A stretch of 64,000 bases of DNA from Pseudevernia furfuracea (taxonomy: Eukaryota; Ascomycota; Lecanoromycetes; Lecanorales; Parmeliaceae), in assembly GCA_022315425.1 (NCBI GenBank), contig JAIUPT010000042.1:1426001-1490000 (forward strand), written 5' to 3'. This document shows, one piece after another, positions 1 through 11,528 of the stretch. The translations under genes were made by a program, and so were the position numbers. The first letter of the stretch is position 1. Every line of letters starts with the position of its first letter. The notes under the pieces are model-generated. The model worked only from the letters and a program-made list of their open reading frames with translations. It was not told the DNA's origin and made no database searches.

Positions 1-1114
1 AAGGAATGCCTTGAGCGCCTTTGTGTTTATTTTTCTGCCGCTTCTCTCCGCATCCCTCATCGCCTTGAGCTGATTGCGAACTCTCTCTTCGAGGATCTCA
101 AGGCGGTACTCAGTGAATTGGTAATACAATTCCGACAAGTTCGAGATTGGGCGGACAGTGGTAAGCACGGTGTCGTCTCTGAAGGTGTGGCACTTAGGAC
201 GAAACGAGGTCACCATCGTGACCCGCTCCGTTGACCCGAGAGCGCGTAGAGCCTGGTGCTCGATGTAGCGGCCTTGCAGCACAACGGCACAGCCCTATCA
301 AATCATAAGCTTATCTCGCTTCAAGTCCTAGAGTTACATACCATCTGAGGTCCTCTGACTTTGACGACTTCTCCGTCTCCAGTGCGTAGTGCCGTCTCTC
401 CGCCAATCATACCGGTACAGTCGCTGAGCATGGTGACGCAAACGAAAGGATAGCTGTCGGTGTGCCAGTCGACAATGGGCTTGTCATCTTCCCATGGGCA
501 GCCGGCAATACCCTCGTCGTCCTCGGTCAGCTTTCTGTCCAAGAACGCCTCAAGCTCTTCCGCTTTCTGCCTCTCTGATTTGACGGAGATGTTGATATGG
601 GCAATCTCAAAATCCATCTCTGTCACGAGTTCGACACTGGCAATCTTGGAGATGATTGCGAGCGTCTCAGGGTTCTTCCACGCATCGTACACGAAGGGTG
701 CATATCTGATAAAAGAGGTTAACGGAGTGGACGAAAGGAGACGGGTAGATGGAAGAGGTCATCGTATATCCTTACTTACTTTGCAGCGAAGCCTCTCAGC
801 TGACACTGGGCCAAGTTGCTCGAGTATTTGCAGTTTTCCAAAACTTCTTTGCTAAATATCTCGGCTCTCATGCGTTGCACAGCCTCCTGAGTGAAAAGCT
901 GAAAGGGATCGGAGACAGCAAATGAGGACACTCCGGTACCCTCGGGAAGTTTCAAATCGCTCATTGTCAGGATATTGGCTGGTGGTGTAAAATCTAAGTG
1001 CTTTTTCGGATCGAAATCATCGGTACTCAGCGTATTCACGGGCATCGCATCGATGATTGGCTCAACGCGTGGATGCGTCGCGTGCATGGGTGATACAACT
1101 TCGGCAGTAGCCAT
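1..1114 (-). CDS. Fe(II)/2-oxoglutarate dioxygenase-like protein, 3' end missing
   Basis: Exons 1114-780, 705-342 and 294-1 join in frame (331 codons so far); the gene runs off the left edge. Introns are 74 and 47 nt with GT-AG ends. The central exon carries HTD in the context DWHTDSYPF, fitting the HxD iron-binding pair of the double-stranded beta-helix oxygenases. The next exon has GRYIEHQALRALGS followed by an Arg (TSFRPK), the expected places for the distal His and the 2-oxoglutarate-binding Arg. The start ATG at 1114 gives a polar N-terminus with no signal peptide. The assignment rests on motif spacing; the substrate is unknown and only fungal uncharacterised homologues come to mind. Gene existence is well supported, function moderately. 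Confidence 0.7.
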
Positions 1115-3128
1115 GCCAGCAAGATATCAATGGACTTCTGGTTTTCTTGACCTAAACGTGGTGTAAGTAAGAGCTGAAAGTAGCTAGAAGCAACAGAGAC
1201 GACTGAAAGAAGCGACGATTAATAGGTGCCAAAGATGGCCAGCGTTGGAATACAGCCACAAATAAGAGAAGGTTTGGATATAGAGGTAGTGAGTGATTCT
1301 GAAGGATTAACACAACGGGCGAGTTTGTGTGAAAAAAGACCGAAGGACTATCATGAGGTAGGGGGGTCGTTATCTATAAGACTTACTGCTCTTATCTAGG
1401 GAGCCCAAAGACAATGGCTTTATATTTTTAGTAGTACAGGTGTTGATTAGACTGGAGCGATGTGTAACCCTTCTTGCTTGGATACGGGAGAGTGTTATAT
1501 GCCAGAGTGTTGTAAGAATATCGACAGGTTTTTATCATGAGCTCGTAGAAGTCGATCTCATTTAGACTTCTCTACACTGCGGTACGGATATACCCACCAA
1601 TTGACTGGCATTGGTTGGTGAATTTTTCCCTATCAAGAAGATAGATTTTCCGGCAGTACGAGTAGAATTTACAAGGACCGTTCGTCATGGCAAGCAAAGC
1701 CAATTCTGGGTTTTCCGCCAAGTTTCCAACGTACATATGCACCTCCAAATCACAATCTAGGTCAAATCCCCTCCACACATCGAGATGGATACAGTTTTCT
1801 GGATCGAGATGGAGACGGAGTAGCAGAGAAATGCTGTCACCAGTGCCGCCTCAGCCACTTTGCGCATTAGAACAAAACGGATGGGGATTTTGATCCACGG
1901 TAGGCACATCTGTGGAAAACTCAGAGGGTCACCGGGATGGAAAGGGTGCCAATGGCTGATGTGTTGTATGGAGTATGGATTGAATTACTGTGTTCGGTTT
2001 GGTACAGCGGGCTAGACCGGCTAATGCGATTGTGCCGAGACTACTACGAGTCGTGTACTCGTGCGACCACCACACCACACCACGATCGAAAAATCCCATA
2101 AAAGCACGCATTTTGACACGGAAATACCCACCAATCACTGTCGGTTATTCGAGCCTCCTATGAAGAAATTAAATCGGTGGGTATATCCGTGTCAGAGTGT
2201 TGTTACCTTAACTTCTTAAGAAAGGGGTAAGGTATTTGCTCTCTTCCAACGGGCACTAAGGTGTCATTGGAAACCTTAGGTACTCTCTCTCAAGGCCTAT
2301 CATATAACAATACGACTCAAGCAAAGACGCCATGCGGTGAACCTTCTCGAACTTTATTCCGATGTCACTGAAAAAAGAGCCGAATACAATCAATATCAAT
2401 GACTAAAAATTGCGCACCTTCAACCTGTACAGTCCAAGTGCGTAGCATTGAACAACACGCACTCTGCGGGGAAGATGACGAGAATGAATCACTTACGAGA
2501 ACAGACATCACCAAATCGTGCTTGAGCTAGAAGCTCATAGGAAAGTCTGGACCCACATACTTGATATGGTCATTACTCGATAGGCTGGGGAGCATTGCAA
2601 GCTCCAAGCTAGCGACTCAGGTCATGAAGTATACGACCCAGAGAACTCTGCAGCTGCATGCTTGTCCTGCATAACTGTCCTGCATAGTTTGGCAAGCGAG
2701 CGTACTTCCATGATCGTTGTCAACCCAACCTTCCGCTTGGGACCGAGGAGACCGAAGCCAGATTACTGTGCAGATGAGCCGCTGCTTTGTCTCTCGGTTT
2801 GCAAGTCTCGTGTCGGAGCGACTGCTTCATGCAAAGTAATATCATTAAACAGTATCTGCTATCTGTTGGTTCCGCAGATTAGAGCAGTCATGTGTTAAGA
2901 TTGTAGCATTTGTCTTTAACAAAAAAAGGCCCCTGATGACCCCTTATCGGTTACCGTAGATATGCGAATGCTGATAGCGCTAAAGTAGTCTACCCGAGAA
3001 TCCTAAACGCTACTGTACGTACTACCTTAGGTAGACAAGAATAGAAAGTCGGATCACACAGATGGAACTCTGGGCGGCAACAACCTTTCAACAATCGCTC
3101 TTGAACCTGCAGCACCAACTCACAGAAA
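1115..3128. other. gene-poor stretch
   Basis: About 2 kb between the divergent dioxygenase-like gene and COX23. Only short, overlapping open frames on both strands without recognisable domains or convincing splice chains. It contains the inverted-repeat debris annotated at 1584-2193. The first few hundred bases next to 1115 should hold the promoter and 5' UTR of the dioxygenase-like gene. Confidence 0.6.
1584..2193. repeat. three copies of a GGTGGGTATATCCGT inverted repeat
   Basis: ACGGATATACCCACC lies at 1584-1598. GACACGGAAATACCCACC lies at 2115-2132 and its reverse complement, with one mismatch, at 2176-2193. The last two form a 79-bp palindromic unit (18-bp arms); the outer pair encloses about 600 bp with no recognised gene. 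A CAGAGTGTTGT direct repeat sits at about 1503 and 2193. The pattern resembles terminal inverted repeats of a miniature transposon or nested remnants, but no transposase or clear target-site duplication is seen. Confidence 0.5.
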
Positions 3129-3652
3129 ATGGCCGAGGCGGGTGGATCTGAAGAATCCCCGTGGGCCAAAGGGGAGGCTGCATTTACAAGGTACGTTCCC
3201 AAACCCTGTCTGCATTCTGGAAATACTCATTTCACAATGGGTCTGCCTGCCTCCACCTCACACCTTCTAATTGCACCAGAGTTAACGACTTGGTAGCAAG
3301 GAGTACAGTAAATATTTCGACCCGTGTCAGGAAGCAGCGTCTCGGAGCATGAAATGCTTGCACCGCAATGGAGGGGATAGGCAACTATGCTCCGACTATT
3401 TCCAGTAAGTCGGCTCATCTCCGCTTTCAACAGCGTCAAGTCTAGGGCGATATCGGAAGTTCGCCACCCGAGTTGTGGATCCACTGGCTGACGAACATGT
3501 TAATCGATGCAGGGCATACAGAGATTGCAAGAAGGCATGGGTGCGCATCTATAAGACAAGTCTTCGGTTGGGCACAAATGCTGATGATGGTGCAGACTAC
3601 CGAGCGCAACGAGGCAAAAAGGAGGGAATCCAAGGGGTTTTTCTCAAAATAA
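3129..3652 (+). CDS. COX23: COX23-type twin CX9C mitochondrial protein
   Basis: Four short exons, 3129-3190, 3297-3404, 3513-3540 and 3596-3652, join in frame to 84 codons plus stop. The product carries two CX9C motifs: CQEAASRSMKC and CSDYFQAYRDC, with the family-typical CLHRN and AYRDCKKAW context and a basic tail. This is the CHCH fold imported into the mitochondrial intermembrane space by Mia40. Cox23 is needed for cytochrome c oxidase assembly and copper homeostasis in yeast. The fourth conserved Cys and AYRDCKKAW come from the 28-nt third exon. Introns of 106, 108 and 55 nt break the frame, so simple ORF scans miss the gene. No mitochondrial presequence is expected for this family. Confidence 0.88.
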
Positions 3653-4900
3653 GCGAAAGTCTGCTCGTAATCTTGGAAATCCTGGGGAAAAGGAGTGGCA
3701 ATCAATATTCTGGCCGTCAAGATCGACAGGTAGTGCCATTGTTAGCTACAATCGGGCATATATCACGGTGATTATGAGTTCTGGGTTAAGAGAAATCCCC
3801 ATATGAAGAGTGTGGAGGGGCAAATGTGTCCCGAAGGATCAACAGCAGAAGAGGGGCAATCATAAACATGGATGGACGAGAAAAGCTCGGAGCTCGCCTT
3901 ACGAGGCTTGTCTCCACTTCGCGGTTGGGAGCTGAGAACGTCGTGGAAACACCTTTGGGATTGAGGCAGTTCTGCGAGTCGCCCGCGTGTGTTCTGTCAC
4001 AATGTAGACAAATCCGAGTTGAGTATAGGATTACACGAGTGTCAAGCTGACTGATGACTGAGAATTCTTGGTAATTCGCGATCGTCTGGCAACACCACGC
4101 AGTTAACCTACTGCAAAGCAACCCCGCCCAGCTCGACACTCGCTGAGACCCTTTGATGCAATTTTCCTACTCAGACATTCAGATGCAATGCGACCTATCT
4201 GTCTTGGCCCTGTTGTCCTGGTGCCCCACCGCATGTGCGCCTTGTGATTGGGGTTTACTGGAACTATTTCGCATTTTTGAGCGAGTACGAGAGAGCTCGA
4301 AAAATACTGTCCAACGATATGCCAAAATGACAACTGCTAGGCCTCGGACTGTTGAAATCTTTGCCAGCCTTGCGCCTGTGAAGTGTAAGAGCGTTTGTAG
4401 TATGAGGATCTCTGGAGTCGTAGCATTTTGCATACATACGGAAATAGGTGAACAAATTGGACGAGTCATTAGAAAATTGTCTCGAAACTTTCAAAAAATT
4501 TTCTCATGCTCCCATATAGCCAAATCCTTTCAATCTGGAATGCAACGAGATGTGAAGCGTTTTAAGTAGGACCAACAAGCACTCGAGGCACTCTAGTATA
4601 CCAATCTTGCAGGGTTCCGAATAAATTTAGACGTACAAATCCCCAACAAGAGTAGCACAACCTAGGAGGTCATCCGCTGTCTGATTTTTCTCTTGAAACA
4701 ATCATAGTCATAGTCAATTGTCAACATTTTCCTCGAGTTGATGCCCAGAATTCGCGAGACAAAGAAAAAGGGCAGCACGCTTCTAGAGTAAGCCCAACGG
4801 AGATAATAAATCCGCTAAAGCTTAAAACCGATCGATCTTAGACCCCACAAAATGATTCTTGTAAACAGTCAATGATAACGTGTCGGGCATTTAGCCTAAC
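3653..4900. other. intergenic stretch
   Basis: About 1.25 kb between COX23 and MDM20, which share orientation. Several mid-length open frames overlap each other on both strands (for example 3786-4139 minus and 4153-4569 plus), but none shows a domain, a signal peptide or convincing splice sites. It presumably holds the COX23 3' UTR and the MDM20 promoter. Confidence 0.55.
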
Positions 4901-7900
4901 ATGCCTACTCTCGACGGGCAAGATGACGCTCTGAACGAGCTGATTCTAGCCAAACAATGGAAACAAGCCTTGAATCTCGTTGAGAAAAAGCTGAAGAAGG
5001 CAAATAATAGCGATTATCTGCTGGTTTGTGACCCTCCATCCTCAATGATCCACGCCTTGGAGCCTTCATGCTCAAATAAGCACAGGTCAAAAAGATCAAG
5101 GTACTGCTTTTATGGCCAGAAGAGACACGGAATCAGCAAGGATTGAAAGAGCTCGGCGTCCTCTTAGAAAGAAAGCCCCCAGTAGACGACATCGAAACTC
5201 TCATGGCCTTAGATGCTATTGCTGAAGCGAAAGGAGAGATTGAGCCAAGGCTTCAACAGATATGGCAAAGAGCCGCAGGAGCACGCCCTCACGATGAAAA
5301 GCTGCACAAGGATTGGTTTCGGTTCAAATTCCAGGTCGGCAATCTGAGAGCTGCACAACAGGCCTCTCAGTCTTGGATGAAAAACTTTCCAAAGAAACGA
5401 GACCCCTTCTTCCTGTACATACTCACGATGCACAAGTTTGCCGAGGACCCGGCGACACCAGAGTCGGAACGAACGCTGTTGCGATCCTTGGCCTACAAAT
5501 TTATGTCAAAAGCTGCCTCAGAAGTTCCAGATGGGGTAGAAGGAATCAAATCCACGAGAGCGATCAATACTTTGGATGATCTTCTACTCTTAATCCGAGT
5601 ATACCGAGCGCAGGGAAAATACTCAGAGGCGGCCGCCGTTGTCAGAGATTCTCGTACGGGTATGGAATCTCCGCTCGGAAGAAACTCATGGGAACTTATC
5701 AGGCAGCTGATCGAGTTATTGGAACTGAGCCATCAAGGAGTAGAATTATGGCAGCTCTGCCAGCAGCTCCTAGTCGATGCTCGTAACGAATCTATCGAGA
5801 GACAATCTCACTTGACACATTTTCCTTTTGGTAAACTTGGAGATGACTGGAAAGTGTGGCAGGCTTTTATCACCGTGAGCAGCAACATCGGTACTCAAGA
5901 GTGAGTGGGCATCATTCTTTGGCTGCATTATGGGTTTTTCTGACATCCAAAGGCGATCAACGTTCACAGAAAACTTTATCAGCTCGTTCGGTGTCGGAAT
6001 ATCCAGCTCTCGCAACGCCAGACTCGCATTGCTCAAGTTCTACTCGTGCAAGGTTATTGCAGGAGAGAATTTCCAGGATCAACTGCTATTGTCATGCTGG
6101 AAATATTTCAAAGATTTTTCAATCAAGGTCGGCTGCTTCCATGATCTACAGCCATACATTTCATCTTTGGAGAGAGCAAAACAAGAGAAGTTGGTCGAGC
6201 TCTCCGGTGATGTTGCTCGAGAGATTCGGCCCGAGCCAGAAAGCTCAGAGGTCAGTACATCGAGCGGATTTATCGACCCTTGCTAAAGTTAGGTCACAGT
6301 CAAAGAAGGTGCTGTGGATCACATCGGAGATCAACGTACTGAAGCTCGAGTATAATCTTGTTATCTCGAGAGACGACAACACCTTCAAAGATGGCCTCCT
6401 TCAAGCATTCATTTGCAATTGTCTCCGACTCTACAGGCTTTCATTAAAATATGATCTCAATCTTCCAGTGAGCGACCGTCTACCCGGAGATGACGCAGCT
6501 CTTTTGGCCGCCATGGGCCTCATTCGTCTATACAAAACCCGGCAAAAGTACCCAGAGCACAATAACGCTTTATTGCGAAGCGTTGTTGTTCTGGAACATC
6601 TGCTCCTGCGGTCCAAACACAACTACGATGCATTATTGATTCTAGTCCGACTCTACATTTTTTTAGGTGCAGGGTCCTTGGCCGTAGAGCGATACTCTCG
6701 GCTGTCAATAAAGAATCTACAACATGCAACAGTATCGTGGGTACTTTATACCCGCATATCGACAATTCATCCACATCCTGTGACCATATCTCGTACGAAC
6801 GACGGAGGGCAGACAACTATGGACCTAGCATCCGACATGTCCCAAGCGTTGGATTGGCATAAGGGTGCCTCGGGTCTCAGCAAAACATCTGTAACCTCGA
6901 TGCAGGAAAATGGCCAATGGAGCATGTCTTTGGACGCTCTCTCTACCAGCGCTCATATCGAGTCTGGGTTCTCAAAGCTCTTACTTTTCGTTGAGACCAA
7001 ACGAGTAGCGCGCTTCCTTTCCGTAACTCATGAGATCCAAAGCCTAGATATCAGTAAGTGATTCAGTGGCATTACTCGTGCCTTTTGCGGTATTCTGGCT
7101 AACGCTATCGCAGTGCCAATTCCTCCTCGGACAAAAGATGCCCGGGACCGATTGGCGTTTCCAAACTACGAAGCTCATGGCCAGCTCGCCTTCGAAGAAA
7201 CTCTACCTTCAGCAGGCTCCACCATCGATACAAACGTAAGCATGATGGTGAAACATGATACTACAAGAGTATTTCACTGACTGGAAAATCCTAGGACAAA
7301 TGGCTAGAGCACCAACTTAGCCTGGCAAAGTTCTGGGATATGCTGCATAATAATGGTCACAGCTCGATTGATAAAGCTGGATTGGCTGTACTGAAACAGA
7401 ACAGCGTGTCAGATCCACATGCCTTTACCGACGCCGAGTATACAATTGGCGTTGTTTTAGCCATCCTCCACGAGTTATACACAGTCTTCCACCAAAAGCC
7501 ACCACCGATGGAAGCGGAGCCTGTCGGTGCATGGCTACGCAACGCTGTGGACAACCTCGAGATGTATATTCCTACCGGTTCACAGACCCTAGAGTCGAAC
7601 ATGGAAGCCGGAATGAATGCCTCTGCACGAATGGGAGAGAGCCTGAAAATACCGCTTTGGAGCTACTTTCATTCCATGTATAGCTACTTGGAGCTTTGCA
7701 AATTTTTGACCCCACTCCTGGACTACGTGCTGGCAGAAAATCGCAAATGCAAGCATGTCGATGCCACTTGGCTGGGCTCCAAGCTAGCAAACATCCGAGA
7801 GGAAGGCAAACGGCTGTCTGCCAATGTTCGGCTCTCTGTGACAGATTTGCGGGACAAGCTGCGAGGCCGCTCTGTCCTTCAAGAGCTCACCCAGGAGGTA

Positions 7901-8047
7901 ATCAGGGATACTATCAAAGACAAATCGGAGGACGTGATTGGGACAGAACTCCGTTTGTTGGGGAATGATTCAACTGTGATATGCAAAAACATACAAGAAA
8001 GCTGGATCGAGGCATTAGATGGAGTCATTCGAACAAAGGTCGCATAA
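4901..8047 (+). CDS. MDM20: NatB N-terminal acetyltransferase, auxiliary subunit (Mdm20/Naa25)
   Basis: Exons 4901-5023, 5086-5900, 5953-6250, 6300-7053, 7114-7235 and 7295-8047 give 954 residues, close to the length of human NAA25. The N-terminus (LNELILAKQWKQALNLVEKK) starts a TPR-like helical repeat array. The next segments (LKELGVLLERKPP, RPHDEKLHKDWFRFKF, AAQQASQSWMKNFPKK) follow the Mdm20/Arm1 pattern. With the catalytic subunit Naa20 this protein forms NatB, which acetylates Met-Asp, Met-Glu, Met-Asn and Met-Gln N-termini on the ribosome and thereby affects actin and tropomyosin. Five introns of 49-62 nt all keep phase. The first ATG at 4901 gives the expected N-terminus. Assignment is by family pattern; no catalytic residues are expected in this subunit. 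Confidence 0.87.
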
Positions 8048-8311
8048 ACCGAGGAATCATGAGAGATATAGCATGCTTGGAAATAGAAGGCTTCATTTGC
8101 ATAGCGTGGGGCGTTTCTAGCACAAGATACCCCATTTCATCGACGAGGCGCGAGACATCTGGCAGAGGATTTGGAGAAATCCTCGCAAAATATGTGCACA
8201 ATAGGTACGCATTGGACTTTCGCAGCTTCTTCAAATCGACTTTATTTGAAGAAACGATAAACATTGCCCGGTCACGATGCAGTGACCGTTGCATTAGCCT
8301 ACTTTTCCAGC

Positions 8312-8886
8312 TCACAGCCGATTATCCTCCGCTTTCCTCCTCTCCTGAACCTTGAGCATCAGCTCCCTCTTCTCATCCCTCAACGTCACGTAGATCTGCT
8401 CCGCTGTCAGCAATCATCCCCAGAACGCCAAAGTCTCGCGTAACCACTCACCCAAAACCACCAAAGCATCTCCAGAAAACCCCACGTAAACACCACACTG
8501 TTACACAGCACCTCCCCTTGCATCCCTGCCTTCCCACCCCACAAACCCCCCGGCTTCCCCGCATAGCTATACCCGGTAACCGCGAAGAAAAACGCCAACC
8601 TGACCGGCGCTTGGCTGCTCCAATAATGACTCCCCACCTCCTCCGGCAACCCCGAGCTCGTCAAGTCTGATATCGCCAGCAGGAAGAGGAACAAAGCGGC
8701 GAGGTTGGAGGCCGGGGAAGGCGTTGAAAGGGAGATGGGAGGGTCGGGGATGTCCATTGCGGCACCGAGGACGTATACGAGGTTTTGCGAGGCGATGGTC
8801 GAGGGGGAGGTGAGGAGGTAATAGGAGAGGGTCAGGTGGAAGAGGGAGAGGGTGCGGAGGAGCGATTGGGCGGAGAGGATGGCCAT
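8312..8886 (-). CDS. ILM1: ILM1 family membrane protein
   Basis: Exons 8886-8448 and 8403-8312 give 176 residues. The protein begins MAILSAQSLLRTLSLFHLTL and shows several hydrophobic segments with QAPVRLAFFFAVTGYSY and LCNSVVFTWGFLEMLWWFWV, the conserved core of the ILM1 (increased loss of mitochondrial DNA) family. It ends in a charged tail (TLRDEKRELMLKVQERRK). ATG 8886 is preferred over an upstream in-frame ATG near 9024, because the extra 46 codons are a low-complexity Pro/Gln stretch that would include the G-run translation. The molecular role is poorly known; yeast mutants lose mtDNA. The donor is taken as GTGGTT (leaving GTG A), since only that choice keeps the family-like VTEQIYVTLRDEKRE join. 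The gene faces CDC43 head-to-head. Confidence 0.82.
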
Positions 8887-8971
8887 GACGGGCTGCTTTT
8901 GGGAGGTTACATGGGGAAGCTCGAGTTGAAGCTGAGGAGGTTGAGGTGGAGCCGAGGTTTTGCCGCATAGC

Positions 8972-9002
8972 GGGGGGGGGGGGGGGTTGGGGGTTGGGGG
9001 TT
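8972..9002 (+). promoter_or_regulatory. G-run tract, potential G-quadruplex, in a bidirectional promoter
   Basis: Fifteen consecutive G residues followed by TT, five G, TT, five G, TT lie in the 224-bp gap between the divergent ILM1 and CDC43 start codons. Four or more G-tracts separated by 2-nt loops satisfy the usual G-quadruplex pattern on the + strand. Whether it acts on either gene is inference; it may also be a slippage-prone simple repeat. Confidence 0.6.
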
Positions 9003-9110
9003 GCTTTTCCGCTTGTCGTCCCACATAAACCGCCTCGGATGATTCCTTTAGTCTCTACTCCGTACTCCGTATGATATAGAGGTGTTGCTCGTTAGCGATA
9101 TGAAGGAACA

Positions 9111-10642
9111 ATGTCTGCCTCCGCCACCCATGCCTCCCTGAACAAAGAAAAGCACATCAGATACTGGCTCCGCTGTCTGAAAACCTACCTCCCAAACGCC
9201 TACACCTCCAATGAAGCACAGCGCATGAGCTTGGCCTTTTTCATTCTCTCCGCCCTCGATCTCCTCGACGCACTCCACACCAAAACGACCGCCTCCGAAC
9301 GCGCAGAATACGCAGATTGGATAATTCGCTGTCAGCACCCTGATGGAGGCTTCAGAGGGTTTACTGGTACAATGACCGGGAACGAGAACACGAACGAATG
9401 GGATGCGGCCAACTTGGCAGCTACGTATTTTGCGTGCGCAGCACTGGTGGTACTAGGGGAGGGTTTGGAGAGGGTGAGGAAGAAAGAGTGTATGGAGTGG
9501 GTGAGGAAGTTGCAGAGGGCGAATGGGAGCTTTGGAGAGGGAATTGGGAAAGGAGGCGTGGTAGAAGGGGCTGAGGACATGAGGTTTTGTTACTTGGCAG
9601 CAGTGACGAGGTGGTTTCTGAGGAGAGGAGAAGACATGGATAAGTTGGAGGACATCGACATTGAGGGGTTGGTAAAGTGGATTGAGGCTTCCGTAGTGAG
9701 TGAGAAAAAAAAAGATGGCATGGTATGTGCCCGATGCTGAATTCGTTAGACCTATGAAGGAGGCATTGCGCAGAGCCCATTCCACGAGGCACATGGTACG
9801 CAACATGTCGCTCTTGTTGCTGGGTGAAGAAGCCGTACTCATCTGCGTGTACAGCTGGGTATACGTACAATGGCGTCGGTGCACTGACGATACTTGGCAA
9901 GCTGCCACGGCATAAGATCGACTCAAAAAGCGAGGGGAGTATGAGCGCAGAATTCGTGGAGAACGTAACCCAATGGCTCGTGTCGCGGCAGACTTTGATG
10001 CTACACGAAGAAGACGAACTCCCTATGGCAGACGAGGAGCCACCCGATATGACGCCTAAATATTTCCCTCCTACTTTTCACGTCCAAGGCGCCTTCCCTG
10101 TATCGGTCGCGGATACGATTCTCCCGAACTCTTCAATTGAGGTGTCACCACATGACCTTCAGTGGGCTGGGTTGAACGGTCGATGTAACAAGGTAGCTGA
10201 TACATGCTACGCTTTCTGGGTTGGAGGAACGTTGGGGGTGAGTTTCTCCTATGCTGTATTGCCGGGCATTAGCTGACGAGCGGCCGTTATAGATGCTGAA
10301 TCGAGAACATTTCCAGGACTTCAATGCCGTTCGCCACTACTTGCTAGACAAGACGCAACATGTGATCGGCGGTTTTGGTAAACTGCCTGGTGATGTTCCT
10401 GGTCCGTGTTGTTCCATAGCTACCAAGCTCAAGTGACTTTCTAACATCAAGTCCATCCAGACATCCTACACTCATGTCTCGGTCTCGCTGCCCTGGCGAC
10501 CATGCATCACCCAGATCTGAAGAGCATAGATCCGATGCTATGCATCAGCCTCAGTGCAAGAGAGAATTTTGAGAAAAGCTTCAGTCCTGACCATGTACGT
10601 GGCAATCTATATAATTCAACAATAGCCGAAAGCGTGCATTGA
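9111..10642 (+). CDS. CDC43: Protein geranylgeranyltransferase type I, beta subunit
   Basis: Exons 9111-9695, 9750-9795, 9855-10237, 10293-10401 and 10461-10642 give 434 residues. Prenyltransferase alpha-alpha barrel repeats are visible as QHPDGGFRGFTG, LQRANGSFGEG, TYEGGIAQSPFHEAHAGYTY and VIGGFGKLPGDVPDILHS. The zinc ligands are present: Asp and Cys in RCNKVADTCYAFW, and His in PDILHSCLGL. With the alpha subunit (RAM2) the enzyme transfers geranylgeranyl to CaaL proteins such as Rho1 and Cdc42. The 46-nt second exon encodes the TYEGGI...EAHA repeat and is out of frame with its neighbours in raw sequence, so it must be spliced in. The very C-terminus after LSARENFEKSF is less family-like, and a further intron there is possible. 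Confidence 0.9.
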
Positions 10643-11202
10643 TACAAATAAAATTCCGAGGTAGCTAGACATTCGGACATTTAAAATTCTGTCGGGCCAA
10701 AAAACCGTCTGTCTGCTTGATCTCAAAGCTTGAATAAACAGCTAGGAGAAGGTAGCAAAAGTCATGTATAGAGAGCGAAGTTTTCGAGTGAAGTTCAGGC
10801 ACTTTGCCAGAAAAACATAATCCATAAAAGGGTGCGAACAAAACGGAGAACAGCTTTCTCCTATTAGAATTTGGTGAGTTTGAAGTTTCCTCTTACAATC
10901 CACAGAGGCCGAGGTTCCACAAGAAATGCTATCTTGGAAGTCGAGTGACTGTTGACCATTTTCCAAGGTTGGATTAAGACGAAGGCACATGGAGCCTGAA
11001 CAGGATATATTTTGACAGACAGGTTTCTGGTGCGTTGCGAAGATAATACAATCCACGTTGTTCAGCCACTCTTATTTCCGATTTGATGTTGATCAAGGTA
11101 CCTTATATATGCCGAGGCTGTTTTCTCGCTAGCGTCAATTAGGGCCGCTCACACCTTGCCCTAAATCAAATATCGTTTTAGATGCTTAAATTACGTCGCT
11201 TA
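10643..11202. other. intergenic stretch
   Basis: About 560 bp between CDC43 and tRNA-Cys. A 104-codon minus-strand frame (10742-11056) has no recognisable features. One copy of the dispersed 22-bp motif lies at 10752-10773. A TATATA-like segment at about 11104 lies upstream of the tRNA. Nothing else is supported. Confidence 0.55.
10752..10773 (+). repeat. dispersed 22-bp motif, copy 1
   Basis: GTAGCAAAAGTCATGTATAGAG; one mismatch to copy 2 at 22815. On the minus strand it can encode SIHDFCYLL. Confidence 0.5.
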
Positions 11203-11276
11203 GCTCAAATAGCTCAGGGGTTTAGAGCATGGATTTGCAGTGTCCAGGGTCCGCTGTTCGAATCAGTGTTTGAGCT
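11203..11276 (+). tRNA. tRNA-Cys (GCA)
   Basis: A full cloverleaf folds by eye: 7-bp acceptor GCTCAAA/TTTGAGC; D arm GCTC/GAGC; anticodon stem TGGAT/GTCCA with loop TTGCAGT and anticodon GCA at 11237-11239; 5-nt variable region; T arm CGCTG/CAGTG with loop TTCGAAT. The discriminator base is U, as expected for tRNA-Cys. There is no intron. A T-run directly after 11275 fits a Pol III terminator. The T stem contains one G-U pair. Confidence 0.93.
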
Positions 11277-11528
11277 TTTTTGCCTCCTTGATTCTCTCTA
11301 TCTTGCTTGACTGTGACATTGACGCAGCACTTTAATTAACCGTCTTTTCAAAGATAATAATAGGTGGCTATCCGCTTGGTCAGCGTGTAATTGCCGGAAC
11401 TTCCAACGACTAAGGGACCTACTTGTTATTTAACCAATGACAAGACTGCATGCTTTTTGCAGCACCTAAAATGCTATAATACACATACCCAAACCTGGCC
11501 ATGCCCCATAGAGAACCCCAACATGTTC

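Noticed and set aside
4153..4569. 138-codon plus-strand frame
   Set aside because: Overlaps two comparably long minus-strand frames, has no recognisable motif and no splice-chain partners.
8407..9024. Longer ILM1 start at 9024
   Set aside because: The added residues are translated G-run and Pro/Gln low complexity and are not part of the family N-terminus; the segment lies in the shared promoter.
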